The notes beneath the pieces are model-generated. The model made no database searches. It was not told the DNA's origin and saw nothing but the letters and a program-made list of their open reading frames with translations. Below, piece by piece: positions 20,773-31,272 of a stretch of 64,000 nt of DNA (position 1 is its first letter; each line of letters opens with the position of its first letter). The position numbers and the translations under genes are program-made. The stretch is from Septoria linicola (Eukaryota; Ascomycota; Dothideomycetes; Mycosphaerellales; Mycosphaerellaceae). Location: positions 4,836,001-4,900,000 of the forward strand of contig CP099418.1 in the NCBI GenBank assembly GCA_024114885.1. Reading direction: 5' to 3'.

Positions 20773-22414
20773 ATGGCTACCTACAATTCTGGAGCGCATT
20801 CAATGCCGCACGGCTTGCCTTCTGATCCACTGGACAATGACATTGGATATGGTACGTGGCGATTCCCGCATCTTGATATCCTTATGATCGCATTTGGAGG
20901 TCCCATCTTGGTTAGGCGCTTATGCGTTCGTCCGAGCCCACGAAAATCACGTGGCGTATCTCTCGCGATAACAATTCTGACTTTCGACGTCTTCGTAGAT
21001 CCCTCTTCAGCCACGAGTGACAGCAAGAGTCCGCTCGGCCTAAACTTCTTCAAGAATCTAAACTCGGACAAGAAGCAAACGAAAGGTCAGGAGCACTAAC
21101 AGCGGCGATGTCATTACTTGGCTGATTTTCATGCAGATGGCCAACCTCCGAAACGAAGAGGACCAAAACCAGACAGTAAACCCGCCTTGACGAGAAGACA
21201 GGAGCTCAATCGTCAAGCACAAAGGTGGGTGGCGATGAGAGCACGCTTTTCTTCCACGATCTGACATTGCGTAGAACACATCGCGAAAGGAAAGAGATGT
21301 ATATCAAAGCTCTGGAGCAAGAAGTACTTCGACTGAAAGAACTGTTCGCGGAGACAACACGGCAACGAGATGAAGTCCACAACGAGAACCAACGATTGAA
21401 AGAACTACTGCTTCAACACGGCATATCTTACGATTTCGGCTCGACTCCAATCAAGTTCCAGCGAGAGACCAGTGGCTACGGGCCGAGCTCCAGCGGCAGC
21501 ATCTCTGGCAGTTATCGTGGCACATCAGAGAGCACCGGGTTCAGCCCGCCCGCCATGCATAGTCAGATGGCTCCACCTCAAGCACTGCCAGCGATGCAGA
21601 CGGGTCAAGTGCGCAACATGGCGCAACTACCAGGCAACCGCCTCGACTACGACACAATCGGTATCGACTTTGTCTTAACGTATGACTCCCAAGGCAGACC
21701 CATTCAGCTCCCTGGTCCATACCCATCGCCACCTCCTCAAAGCTAGCCATAGCATTCTATGCTTTGACTTGGGTATGCTCTTCGAGCGCATCAAGTCCAC
21801 TTCGGCTGACAGCTCACACTTCTTCTAGGCTCGAGCGACCATGCATGGACCACATGCAATACCTCCTTGTACGATCACACAACCCCGACGGTCAAGAGAT
21901 GCACCACCCGATGGAGAACGCCGACGATAGCCAGCACGAGCACATGTCCGGACACGCATTGATGGGCAGCGGCGCGCCCTGGACGCACATCAAAGAAAAA
22001 CCTACCGAGAAATATCCTCATCAGATGCCGTCTGATCTCAGTAATGACTCGCTCTCGAAACTTTTGGATCTCAGCGCGCGATTGCCGATTGATCGCGAAG
22101 GCGAGATTACACCCATCATGGCGTGGACTATGATTTATACGAATGACAGGATCAAGGAATTGGCGAAGCGCGACTTTGAGAGATTGAAAACGAGCCTTGC
22201 TACCAAAGTGCGATGCTATGGGTATGTGTCCGAACGTATGCTCAGATGTGCTTGTTCGAGATGGAGGCTGACAGGAGAATACAGTTTTGGTGCCGTTCTC
22301 GAAGAATTCGAAGTCCGCGACGCACTAGGCAGCGTCCTCGCAGAAAAGGACATTGTCCCAGCCATGTCGACCGCCATGTTCGTTTCCCAGCCTGTGCATG
22401 CCGCCGTGCATTAA
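20773..22414 (+). CDS. bZIP transcription factor with conserved C-terminal domain
   Basis: Six exons: 20773-20851, 20999-21085, 21137-21224, 21275-21679, 21829-22221, 22285-22414; 393 aa, all joins in phase. The basic region and zipper span the exon 3/4 join: KRRGPKPDSKPALTRRQELN, RQAQRTHRERKEMYIKALE, then leucine heptads ending LKELLLQHGI. The donor GTATGA at 21680 joins IDFVLT to LERPCMDHMQYLL; using the longer frame would stop at 21746 before the conserved C-terminal block (MSGHALM, LSARLPIDREGEITP, KVRCYGFGAVLEEFEVRDAL). That block follows the zipper in a common filamentous-fungal bZIP family. Intron 1 is 147 bp, divisible by three and stop-free. A nuclear regulator; targets unknown. Confidence 0.88.
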
Positions 22415-22664
22415 GCCATATTCTTGCTTCTTAATTCTTTCTTCGCGTTTATCGAGAAATCATACATATATCTCGAGCGGAGCAATACCCGATATCAGAA
22501 CAGCACTGGGAAAAGAGGTCATGACAGGGAAGAGACAGACAGACAGACGGGCAGCGATAATGAAAGCACAATATGAGGCATGGCTGTTATATGTCTATGC
22601 ATGATTAACGGAGTACGAGACAACTTTTCCCTCTGCCATGTCGAACATTTCTCGTTGCCCATCA

Positions 22665-25604
22665 TTAATGTTTCCACTGGCATTGACAGCCACCCGATCC
22701 ACCGTCGATACCCTCGCCTTGCTCTTTCTCGCGCTTTGCAAGATTGTCATCCTCATCGCCAGGAACTTGAGCAGGATCGAGTAACTCGCCACCAACTGCT
22801 CGATCTTCCAAGAGCCAGCCTTTCCCACTCCCATCGACTTTTCCTGCATCATCTAGCGCATAGCAATAAACGCCCTTTTTCGCCGCGGAACCGCCATGCC
22901 TATCGATTGTCACAGTGACAGGATAAGGGAAACTTCCTGGCGCGGACATGTCGTTTGCTGAGGAACCTTTGGCTGCAACATTGTCACTCGTGGAGTTCGA
23001 TAGATTGTTCGAAAGCGTGCCGCGCCTCGTCCATATTTGAACCAAGAGCCTCGTCTGCGAGAATGTGCATACGGCAGATGCATCTTCGAGCGGGACGTTG
23101 GTGGTGATGTTGCTGTGGTTGGTGGTCGTGTTCCAGGGTAGTGACGCAGAGGGGTCAGAGGAGGCGATGTAGATTGAGCGGTCGAAGTAGGAGTAGAAGC
23201 CGTAGTGTTCGGTTTCTTCGCCGCGATTGAAGAGTCTCAGAGGTTGAGCCTTGACGAGTGGGTAGAGGAGCGGATCGATGGGTTTGCCGTTGGCCTTTAT
23301 GGCTGCGTTCGGAAGCTTTGATGCTGCAGTGGTTTCTGCTTCTTTCGTTGAGGATTCATCTTGCTCGTCATTGCTACTAGTGGTCGGATATGGGTACGTG
23401 AAGTTCGTGTCGCTTCGCTTGTGGACGGAAGTGCTAGACGAAAGTGCTGCAGTATCAAGCAACGAAATGTAGATTGGAGTGTCCTCGCCACTGTAAGGCT
23501 CCGTGATGTTGTCAGTCGTTCGGCCCAGATACAGCCGGTCACTTTCAGACGGTGGAGGAGGTGACGCAGCGTACACGTAGTCCTGCCACACAGTGCGTTT
23601 CGTACGCCTACTGCTAGTGCCATTTCGCGAGCGAATCTCGAAACGAAAGTCTGGCAGTCTCGAAGTAGTGCTTTGACAATTCCACATAGATGCCTTGGTG
23701 CAAGTGTCCCTCGAGCCCGCGATCTGAGGCTGGATAACAGTGCTGATGCCGATTGGAATGACTGGCAGTCCGGTTAGATTGAGCCATGTCGCTTGTATCG
23801 CCACATCGTTGTGCTTTGGGGGAACGAATATGGTCAGGAGGACGATGAGAAGTACCACAAGAGCTGCTGCAAGAAATGCCAGCAGCCAGAAGTGCCGACG
23901 ATACCATGGTCGCACAGGCTTGTCGTCTCCCGGGCTTCGGACAGTAAGCTGGCCAAATCTGTCTGTGCCCAGTCGCGGTCTCTCTTCGACGACATACTTG
24001 GGAGGAGGAAAGAGCTCGTTCTTCTCGTCACTGATTCCGAGCCCATATGAGTCCTGCCTGGCGTGAGTAGGTCGAAGCCTAGCAACGCCATATGCACTGG
24101 GGGGCTCCTGCCCAGGTGTATGCTTCGCAGATGTGTATGATGCAACATTGTCGTCGAGCACAGTCGGGGTAGGAGCACGCGAGACTGCTATCTGCCTCTG
24201 CTCGCCAAAGGACGAGTCTGGACCGATTAGCATTCCGAGATGAGCCTGATGGACTTCTGGAGTGGCTGACAGTGGCGAGAACACAGACATGTTCGTCGTT
24301 TCTGTCATGGCGCGCACAGGCGTCTTCCTGGAGACAGGCGGAGTCTGCAGCTCTTCTGCTGATGGGGTGGAGAACAACGCAGCTCGTGGAGCTACCGCGC
24401 GATCGGTCGACTTCTTCGGCTGGGTGTCATCGAGACTGAGCACTTCCTGAGCACTCCCAACCACTTCTCCACGGAAATTTCCTGCTTCTTCACTCGGCGA
24501 TTTCTCATTCGAGAGTCCTGTACCACGACTGCCGTCTGGACTTGCCAAGTAGACACTTTGCGAAGGACTCCAACCACCAAGGCCACCATCCTGTACACAT
24601 AGGCTTGGGAAGCGACGCGCGACATCGAAATAAGCCGCCGCAAGCCCAGTGCTGGCAATGTGATAGATGTCGAACGCTTTGCTACTGCCGTGAAGCGCCG
24701 CCGGGGCAGTCAATGATCGTTGCGGGATGTTCTCAGTCACAACTGTGACCGAATCGTCTCCAGCAGCAGAATGTAAGCTCTCTGAATCTGTGGGTGCCTG
24801 CCCCATCGCAGCAGCATCTTTCAAGACTGGCGTACCATCCGAAGCTGGGGATGGAGATCTCCAGAAAGATGGCCGTGTTGACTTTGCAGAAAATGGCGAG
24901 AGGACATTCCACCAGCCCTTGCTACGACGAGGTGTAGGAAGACCCGGAGTCTGGGCTGCGCGTGATTTCTCTGCAGTGTCCAGAGGCGAGACGTCTTCAA
25001 AGGTCGTTGTCGCTGTGACTGTCGAGAAGCGCGACTTAAGACCTGCCGAGTTCTTGCCCATGAATGGCAGCGGAGGCACTGGTGGTGCTGAAGAAGTCGT
25101 CATGCAGTTCGTGTATCGGGAATAGACGCTCGATGCGGGACGTCCTTTGACCTGTAGGGTTTGTGTGCCGCGAAACTCATCACGAGCCGGTGTGATTACT
25201 ATTACGGGTGTTGTGCAGTCCAAGTCCTGGTTCCTGGCATGGCTTCGATCGAGATTCAATGGTTCTGGTCTTTTCGCTGCCAGTCTTTTGTGATATGGTA
25301 GGTTCAGAGTCGCTTGATCATCGTCAGCTCCTGGCGACGCAACGATAGCGCCTCGTTGGCTGCGCACAGATGCCACATGTCCTTGCAGACCATTGGAGAC
25401 TGCCTGCTTTGCTCCCGCGTATACAGGCGTCTTGCTGTCAAGTTTCTGTTCTGAAGTCGCAATCCTCGCATGGCTTTCATCAAAGCTAACAAACTTGAGC
25501 TCCGGGACTTGTGACTCGTATGGAAAGACTTTGGGCTGAAACGCACATGTCGTATCGATGCTGAGCTTGCCACGAGTCTTCTTCTTTGACGATTTAGAGA
25601 ACAT
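22665..25604 (-). CDS. Single-pass membrane glycoprotein, conserved in filamentous fungi
   Basis: One exon, 979 aa from ATG 25604 (MFSKSSKKKTRGKL); longer frames upstream lack a convincing start. About 570 residues of Ser/Pro/Thr-rich cytosolic sequence come first. A single membrane helix at about residues 570-593 (WLLAFLAAALVVLLIVLL) follows. The outer domain has many Asn-X-Ser/Thr sites (NLTG, NGTS, NITEP, NHSNITT, NLSNSTS) and several cysteines, and opens with TWLNLTGLPVIPIGISTV. The layout suggests a plasma-membrane protein with a glycosylated outer domain and a regulatory tail. I recognise the pattern from other filamentous ascomycetes but know no function. There is no N-terminal signal peptide, so the orientation is inferred from the glycosylation sites. 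Confidence 0.72.
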   Translation of the reverse strand: MFSKSSKKKTRGKLSIDTTCAFQPKVFPYESQVPELKFVSFDESHARIATSEQKLDSKTPVYAGAKQAVSNGLQGHVASVRSQRGAIVASPGADDDQATLNLPYHKRLAAKRPEPLNLDRSHARNQDLDCTTPVIVITPARDEFRGTQTLQVKGRPASSVYSRYTNCMTTSSAPPVPPLPFMGKNSAGLKSRFSTVTATTTFEDVSPLDTAEKSRAAQTPGLPTPRRSKGWWNVLSPFSAKSTRPSFWRSPSPASDGTPVLKDAAAMGQAPTDSESLHSAAGDDSVTVVTENIPQRSLTAPAALHGSSKAFDIYHIASTGLAAAYFDVARRFPSLCVQDGGLGGWSPSQSVYLASPDGSRGTGLSNEKSPSEEAGNFRGEVVGSAQEVLSLDDTQPKKSTDRAVAPRAALFSTPSAEELQTPPVSRKTPVRAMTETTNMSVFSPLSATPEVHQAHLGMLIGPDSSFGEQRQIAVSRAPTPTVLDDNVASYTSAKHTPGQEPPSAYGVARLRPTHARQDSYGLGISDEKNELFPPPKYVVEERPRLGTDRFGQLTVRSPGDDKPVRPWYRRHFWLLAFLAAALVVLLIVLLTIFVPPKHNDVAIQATWLNLTGLPVIPIGISTVIQPQIAGSRDTCTKASMWNCQSTTSRLPDFRFEIRSRNGTSSRRTKRTVWQDYVYAASPPPPSESDRLYLGRTTDNITEPYSGEDTPIYISLLDTAALSSSTSVHKRSDTNFTYPYPTTSSNDEQDESSTKEAETTAASKLPNAAIKANGKPIDPLLYPLVKAQPLRLFNRGEETEHYGFYSYFDRSIYIASSDPSASLPWNTTTNHSNITTNVPLEDASAVCTFSQTRLLVQIWTRRGTLSNNLSNSTSDNVAAKGSSANDMSAPGSFPYPVTVTIDRHGGSAAKKGVYCYALDDAGKVDGSGKGWLLEDRAVGGELLDPAQVPGDEDDNLAKREKEQGEGIDGGSGGCQCQWKH

Positions 25605-26293
25605 TATGCGCAAACCTGCTGATTGTTGTATGTTTTGAGTTCCTGGCGCCGGCGCCCAGTTCTGTTTTGTGTCGCTCAACGACGGAGAAGCGAAAGACAA
25701 AGGGAAAAAGGCCAGGACCAAGGAAACAGCGACGAGAATGCAGAGAGAAAGAGAGCGTGCGTACTGAATGTCGAGAGCACGTTACCTTAGATCAGAAGTA
25801 GTACTCGGTGCACCGACCACAAAACCACTGTCTCATGGCAGCAAGAACCGCCATCGCAAATTGTCTTGTGGAACCAGCGAGCATGGTCTGTAAAGATAGT
25901 AAAGTAATCTTTGACGGTCGAGGTCTGAGCAGAAGACCGCAGTCCTGCTGACTGCCAATCAAGCCGTGCTTGTGTCACCATGTAAGCGCCCGGCAGGCTG
26001 CTGTTGAGCTCTTGCCGCCGAATCAGCATCCGTAGTCATCGCCGGTAGTGTCCCGTTCTATAACTGACATGTGGATCTGTCTCAGGACCTAGGCGAATGA
26101 AGGCACTTCTGAATGGTTGTAGACGAGAAACTGCAGTTGAAGACAATTGAGGTGATACCGGGCGAGACAATGTGTCAGCAGTCACGTGTGTCATTCTGAA
26201 GATTACCACTAGTTACTGCGGATGCTGACTTATGCTAGCAACACCAATGCCCATCCCTACCCATACAGAATATGCATATTTGGGAAAGTCAAC
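25605..26293. other. Intergenic between two minus-strand genes
   Basis: About 690 bp forming the 5' flank of the membrane glycoprotein and 3' flank of ARS2. No supported gene, RNA or repeat. Confidence 0.5.
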
Positions 26294-29029
26294 CTAGTAG
26301 TTGAGCTCCCCTGTACCCTCTCCTTTATCTGCGTCTAGATCTTCATAGCTTCGCAGACTGCGACCCACCACAGCCTCGTTGGGACCCATGGTTGCAGCTC
26401 CTCCTTCAGTCATGCCCATGGGCCGTCCATTGCTCATAGATGGCCCTCGTCCTCTACCATTGCGTGCATATGGGCCTTGCATGCGATACCCTCCATTCTG
26501 CATGAAATTGCGATTGTTGGTGCGCATCGGTCCGACACCGCCAGCTGCTCCCGCTGCCCACATGCCGGGCATAGCCATTGGCTGGCCGTTCGCGAACATT
26601 GGCGACATGCCAGCTGCACCACCCGGTGTGATGCCAGCGTTCATGGGGAAGCCCATAGGGAATTGCTGGTTCAGCTGAAAGCCACGAGGCGTCCCACTTG
26701 GTGCGTGATTGTTGAGCGGGAAGTGTCCGTTCGAGTTCGCGTCGCTCCTACTAGGGGCGATGTGCGCCGGATCAAGCACATAGGTGTTCACAAGCTCCAC
26801 CTCAGCCTTCACACGCTCGTTGAAGTCGGCGTGGCGTTTCTCAACGTGCTTGCGCCAGAAGTCCACGCCTTTGAACAGCTTCGTGCACTCTGGTACTTTG
26901 CAGCGGAACTTGTTCACATCTTCTTGAAGGACGAACTGGGTAATTTGTTAGCGTTGATCACACAGCGCACGTGGCAAAGGATTCTTACCTTGACTAGTTC
27001 CTTCTCCACGCCTTCTTCGAGAGGCGTTCCTCCGAGTTTGCGTAGGTTGACGTTGTCAGGCTCAAGGATCTGCAAGATCTTCTCCTCGAATGTCTTTACC
27101 CAATTGAAGGCACGCTGCAGCTGTTGCGTCGTCTTCATGTTGGGCTTCATGAGAGACTTCTTCTCTTCCACTGGGCTTTCCTCCTTGATGTCCATGTCCT
27201 GCTCGTCGTCACCGTCTTTGCCTCCTGACTTCTTCCGCAGTGGGAAGACCTCGCCTGAAGCACTGGCGCGAGCAGTCTCCTTGGCAGCGGAAGTGAGACT
27301 TGCTCGCGGTCGTCGTAAGTGGCCGCCAGGACATTTACGCTGAAGCTCGTGTACCGAGTCTGACTCAAAGACGCAGAAGAAGCAGAAGTTGTAGACACGA
27401 CGCAAGTACTCGACCAAAAGATCAAGTTTCTTCTTCTTGACCAAGAGCTCCTCGTCGTCTGACTCGTCCTCATCGATCGCGCCTTCATCCTCGTCCTCTT
27501 CGCCCTCTTCGATCTCAGCATCCATAGCATCAGGATCTGATTTGGACTTCGCTGGCACCTCAGGCTTGAGCAGTCCCCGTTCTGAAAGCTCGTGCACGCG
27601 CTCCTCAATCTTGGCCACACCAAAGACCTCGTCGGCCAACTCGTTATCAAGTTTACGTACCAGGCGAGTCGCGAGCTCCAGGTCACGCGCGATGCGTTCA
27701 GAGGCGGAGAACAGATCCCACAGGGCCTTCTTCCTAGGAGCGTCCGGTGGTCGATGTACGCCGCAGTGTACAGTGAAATTGCCTCGCTCCGGATCCTCAA
27801 TGGTCTTGCCGTTGATCTTCTCGAGAGCTTTCTCGCTGGGGCTAAGGTTGGCTTTTGCTGCGGCATTCGCTGCCTCGCCTTCTGCCCCGTCTACCACTTC
27901 TGCATTGTCCTTGATCTCTTGTTGATCAGTCCCGTTGCCATCTTCTTCAGAGGTTGGGTTTAGCATAATCCAGCCCATGCGGTGACACTTCTTGAGTGGA
28001 TTTGGGTCAGAAAGCGACAAGTGCTTAAAACCACACGCGCCTTCGCCCAGATGTTCCCTTGCAAAAGTCTCGAACTTTTCACGTGTTACAGTCGGAGCAA
28101 TTGTCTTGATGAGCAATGTTGGCTGTAGCGAGGCTGGATCACGCAGATCCCCTCCTTTCGAAGGAAGCAGGTCGCCTACACCCAAGACTTCGGCCGCAGC
28201 ACTTGTCTCGCCCTCTTCGCGCTCCATAATGCCACCGAGTCCGTTTGACTCGGCCTTGTAGATTCCCTCCAAGGTGAACTCATCGAAGACACCCTCGGAG
28301 AGATCGTGCTCCCACTGTGCAACCAAGCCTTTGCGGTAATCCTTGAGCTTCTGTCGGAACGGGTCGCGCACTTCGGGTACATAACGCTCTCGAAACCAGT
28401 CCTCGCTTCTGTGTAGACGAACAAAAGTTTGAGCTTGTGAACGTTGTAGGTTCTCCTTGTACAGGTCGTAGGCAGCCTGTATCTTTGGTCTCTCGGCATC
28501 GCGGTCCTCTCGAGTCTCGCGCTCTCCTCGCAGACGCGGAGGCGGCCGTCCTGACTTGGCACGCTCCTTCTCCTCCTTGATGCGCTGCTCGGTGCGCCAC
28601 CACTCGGCGAACCACGTGAAGCCAACCTGGAAGTCTAGCTTCATTGGGTCGGGAAGTGGGTTGACGAGGATGGGCGTATGCTCGGGTCGGTCTCCAGGCA
28701 CGTAGCGGTCGATAGCTTGAGGCGAAGATCGGCGGCGTTGGTGGTGTGATGGCTCATCGCGGCCACGCGAGCTGTACGCGTAGTCATCTCGGACGCGGTC
28801 TGGCTGGTAGCGATCAATGGGCGCCGGCGAACGCGAGCGGCGGCGTTCACGACGGCGGTCTGTGGTGGCAGTGGAGTCAGCGCAGGCCATGGTAAGAACG
28901 CGATCAGCAGCACTCACCTGGCGAGCGACGCCTCTCGCTGCGATAGGGCTCGTTGCCCGAGCGGTAGTCTCGCGATACCGGCGGAGGAGATTCGCGGACA
29001 GGCGTCCGGCCCCAGTCGTAGTCGTCCAT
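26294..29029 (-). CDS. ARS2/SERRATE family RNA-processing protein
   Basis: Three exons (29029-28918, 28859-26989, 26935-26294), 874 aa. The ATG at 29029 begins MDDYDWGRTPVRESPPP, and a 58-bp intron then restores an Arg/Ser-rich SERRRSP-DRRRERRRSRSP stretch. The N-terminal ARS2 domain is visible as PLPDPMKLDFQVGFTWFAEW and the long helical Glu/Arg region after it. An acidic stretch and the NFCFFCVF segment lie mid-protein. The C-terminal C2H2 finger spans FRCKVPECTKLFKGVDFW and HVEKRH, followed by a Gly/Met/Asn-rich tail. In other eukaryotes (Pir2/Ars2 in fission yeast) this protein links the nuclear cap-binding complex to RNA decay, 3'-end processing and heterochromatin. The gene is divergent from the TspO gene. 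An RRM-like middle region (TLLIKTIAPTVTREKFE) supports the call. Confidence 0.93.
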
Positions 29030-29613
29030 GATGCGTAAGTCCTGTCTATGCCGCTGCCATCAGGTGTGGCGACTGTGCCTCCGCTCACCCGCAGCGCGAT
29101 GGCTGCACCAAGTGGAGAGAGGGAGGGCCGTCTTCGTCGTGGTGCTTCTCCGTTGGCCGGAGATGAGCTCGGGGGAGTCGGAGGATGAGAGACTGGACTG
29201 CCATGGCGGCCAAGTTAGAACAAGTGATTGAGGCTGGCAGTGCGGAGACAACAAAGAAGTGTAGCAAGCAAGCAAGCGAGCGAGCAGCAGCAGCAGCAAC
29301 AGCCGCGCGGTATGAAGGTACAAAGTGTAATGCGGTATTTGAGGATGAAGATGAGGAGAATTGGCGCTGACAATTGGGATGATGGGGGGTACGAACAATA
29401 ATTGGCAGGAGGAAAAGGCGATGCCAGCGAGCACGCAGTCTGCTGGATGAAGGAGGGAGAGTCTGTGTGTGTACGGAGGTCGTGAGTTGGCGAGCTCAGC
29501 TCTCTCCAGTCGTTCTCCACTCAAGCACAGACGCCAACCGCGCCGAAGGCAGATATATCCATCTGCGAACTCGAGCTCCCCAACAGTCGGCACCATTATC
29601 CACAATCTTCAAG
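29030..29613. promoter_or_regulatory. Bidirectional promoter region between ARS2 and TspO genes
   Basis: A 584-bp gap between two divergent start codons. It contains a short CAG/CAA-rich run near 29287-29304. No defined factor site is claimed. Confidence 0.5.
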
Positions 29614-30281
29614 ATGACTACGCATCTCCCATCTCTCACGCTTCCATCCTTCGTGTTTGAAAGCCCGGCAGCTGCCGTGCTCCTTCCCATCGCTGCCGGC
29701 ACCGCCATTGTAAGGCAGTAGCCTTCCACACGACCCCGAGACATCCACTAACTTAATCATCGTCAAGGGCTTCTCCATCTCTCCAAGCGAGACGAAAAAG
29801 TCATATGCAGCTCTACGCCAGCCGCCTCTGAGGCCGCCTCCATGGATCTTTGGTCCCGTCTGGACCGCCCTGTATGGAGCGATGGGTTATGCTTCTTACC
29901 GTGCATGGACTATCGGGACCGCCAGCATCGATCCTCGCAAAGTGGATCTCGCAAAGGTAACTTGCATCTTTTTTCCACTCGTGTGCTGCATACTCACATG
30001 TCTCACAGCACGGCGCAACCCTCTACACGATACAACTTGTCCTGAACTTGGCGTGGACGCCCCTCTTCTTTGGTGTGAAGAAGCCAGTGGCCGCCAGCGC
30101 TGATATTATCGCTCTGACTGGTACAGTGGGCTATCTGGCCTACCTATGGGGTCAGGTAGACGAGACATCTGGCTGGCTGTTGGCTCCATACCTCGCGTGG
30201 CTAGGCTTTGCGAATTACCTTTGCCACGGTGCTGGTTATCTGAACGGATGGGACTTCAGCGAGAAGCCAAAGCGTACCTGA
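29614..30281 (+). CDS. TspO/MBR family protein (translocator protein-like)
   Basis: Three exons (29614-29709, 29768-29956, 30009-30281), 185 aa, all in phase 0. After a short N-terminal helix the signature region reads LRQPPLRPPPWIFGPVWTAL and YGAMGYASYR, the conserved Pro/Trp-rich TM1-TM2 area of TspO/peripheral benzodiazepine receptors. Four further hydrophobic segments follow (QLVLNLAWTPLFFGVK, ALTGTVGYLAYLWG, LLAPYLAWLGFANYL), making the usual five-helix bundle. TspO proteins bind porphyrins and sterols in mitochondrial outer or other membranes. The role in fungi is poorly known. The ending LNGWDF matches the family's N-x-x terminal pattern. Confidence 0.93.
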
Positions 30282-31272
30282 GCTTGATGTATTCTCGGAT
30301 GGCTTCGTGCACGCATCGATACGCGCGTAGTCAACATTCCCACTCCTCATCTATGGCTGGATCTGATCTGTGTGCAATGCACGAGCAGGCAGTCCCGGTC
30401 AAGGCTCGACCACCAAGCCACTGTACAGTACTAGCCAACCTGCATTCGCGATACGGTGTCACGGCACCATTTCCAGCAAACTTTCTCTGAAGCACCGCGA
30501 GGTCGACGTGTCCACGTCACTAGATTCGTTATACTAAGCCCACTGACAATTGACTCATGCACGTTGATCTGACATTGGCTAGTCTGTGGCACCTCTGTAG
30601 GGTATATGCAAGAACGAATGGCAGCGCATGCTCGTTGTGCATCCAACGAGAAGGACTCTCAAAGCAATCAACAACTTTCAGGAAGGGCGACTGCGGGCTC
30701 GCTAGCTTAGCCGCCGCCGCCTCGTCGTATGGATTCGGGTTCCCGTGAAGGACTACTGCCAGGCATTCTTGCACGTACTCTACTCTGCCAGCCTAGTGTT
30801 CAGTGCGTTCACGCGACGAGCCCATGCAGAAACCACTCCTAGCGTGGTTGACATTGATCGGCTCATGCGCCATGATCTGGCCGTCAAGGCTGTGTTGCCG
30901 TGCGTTGTGAGACGATGTGGGTCTGGAGCACTCGAGAATCCTGCCATGCGTTCGTACACTGCGCACTGTGCAACACCACTGACAACTGAGCAGTGCGGCC
31001 TCTCAAAGTTATGCACAAGCTGGCCAATAGGACCACGTCCGCGCAACGCCCTCATGCATGCCAAGCAATGCGGGCGAACTGCTGCTCGTTGCCTTCTTGC
31101 GCAGTTGTACACGATTGATGAGGGCAGTATCCTTGATCTACTCTCCATCCCGCAACGCAGTAGAAGCCTCAGTCGAGACAATACATCGCTCGAATGTTCC
31201 AGGCAGTGTTCTACGCTTGCAACGAACTGCTCATGCACACCACGTCAGTCACACTAGCAAGCTAACGACACG
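30282..31272. other. Intergenic (about 1 kb)
   Basis: The longest plus-strand frame (30745-31257) begins with GTG, has no ATG near its start and no domain. It is not called a gene. No RNA or repeat seen. Confidence 0.45.

Noticed and set aside
30745..31257. Open frame of 170 codons with a hydrophobic N-terminus and many cysteines
   Set aside because: It begins at GTG, has no ATG or splice acceptor at a suitable place, and the cysteines look random. Not accepted as a secreted protein.
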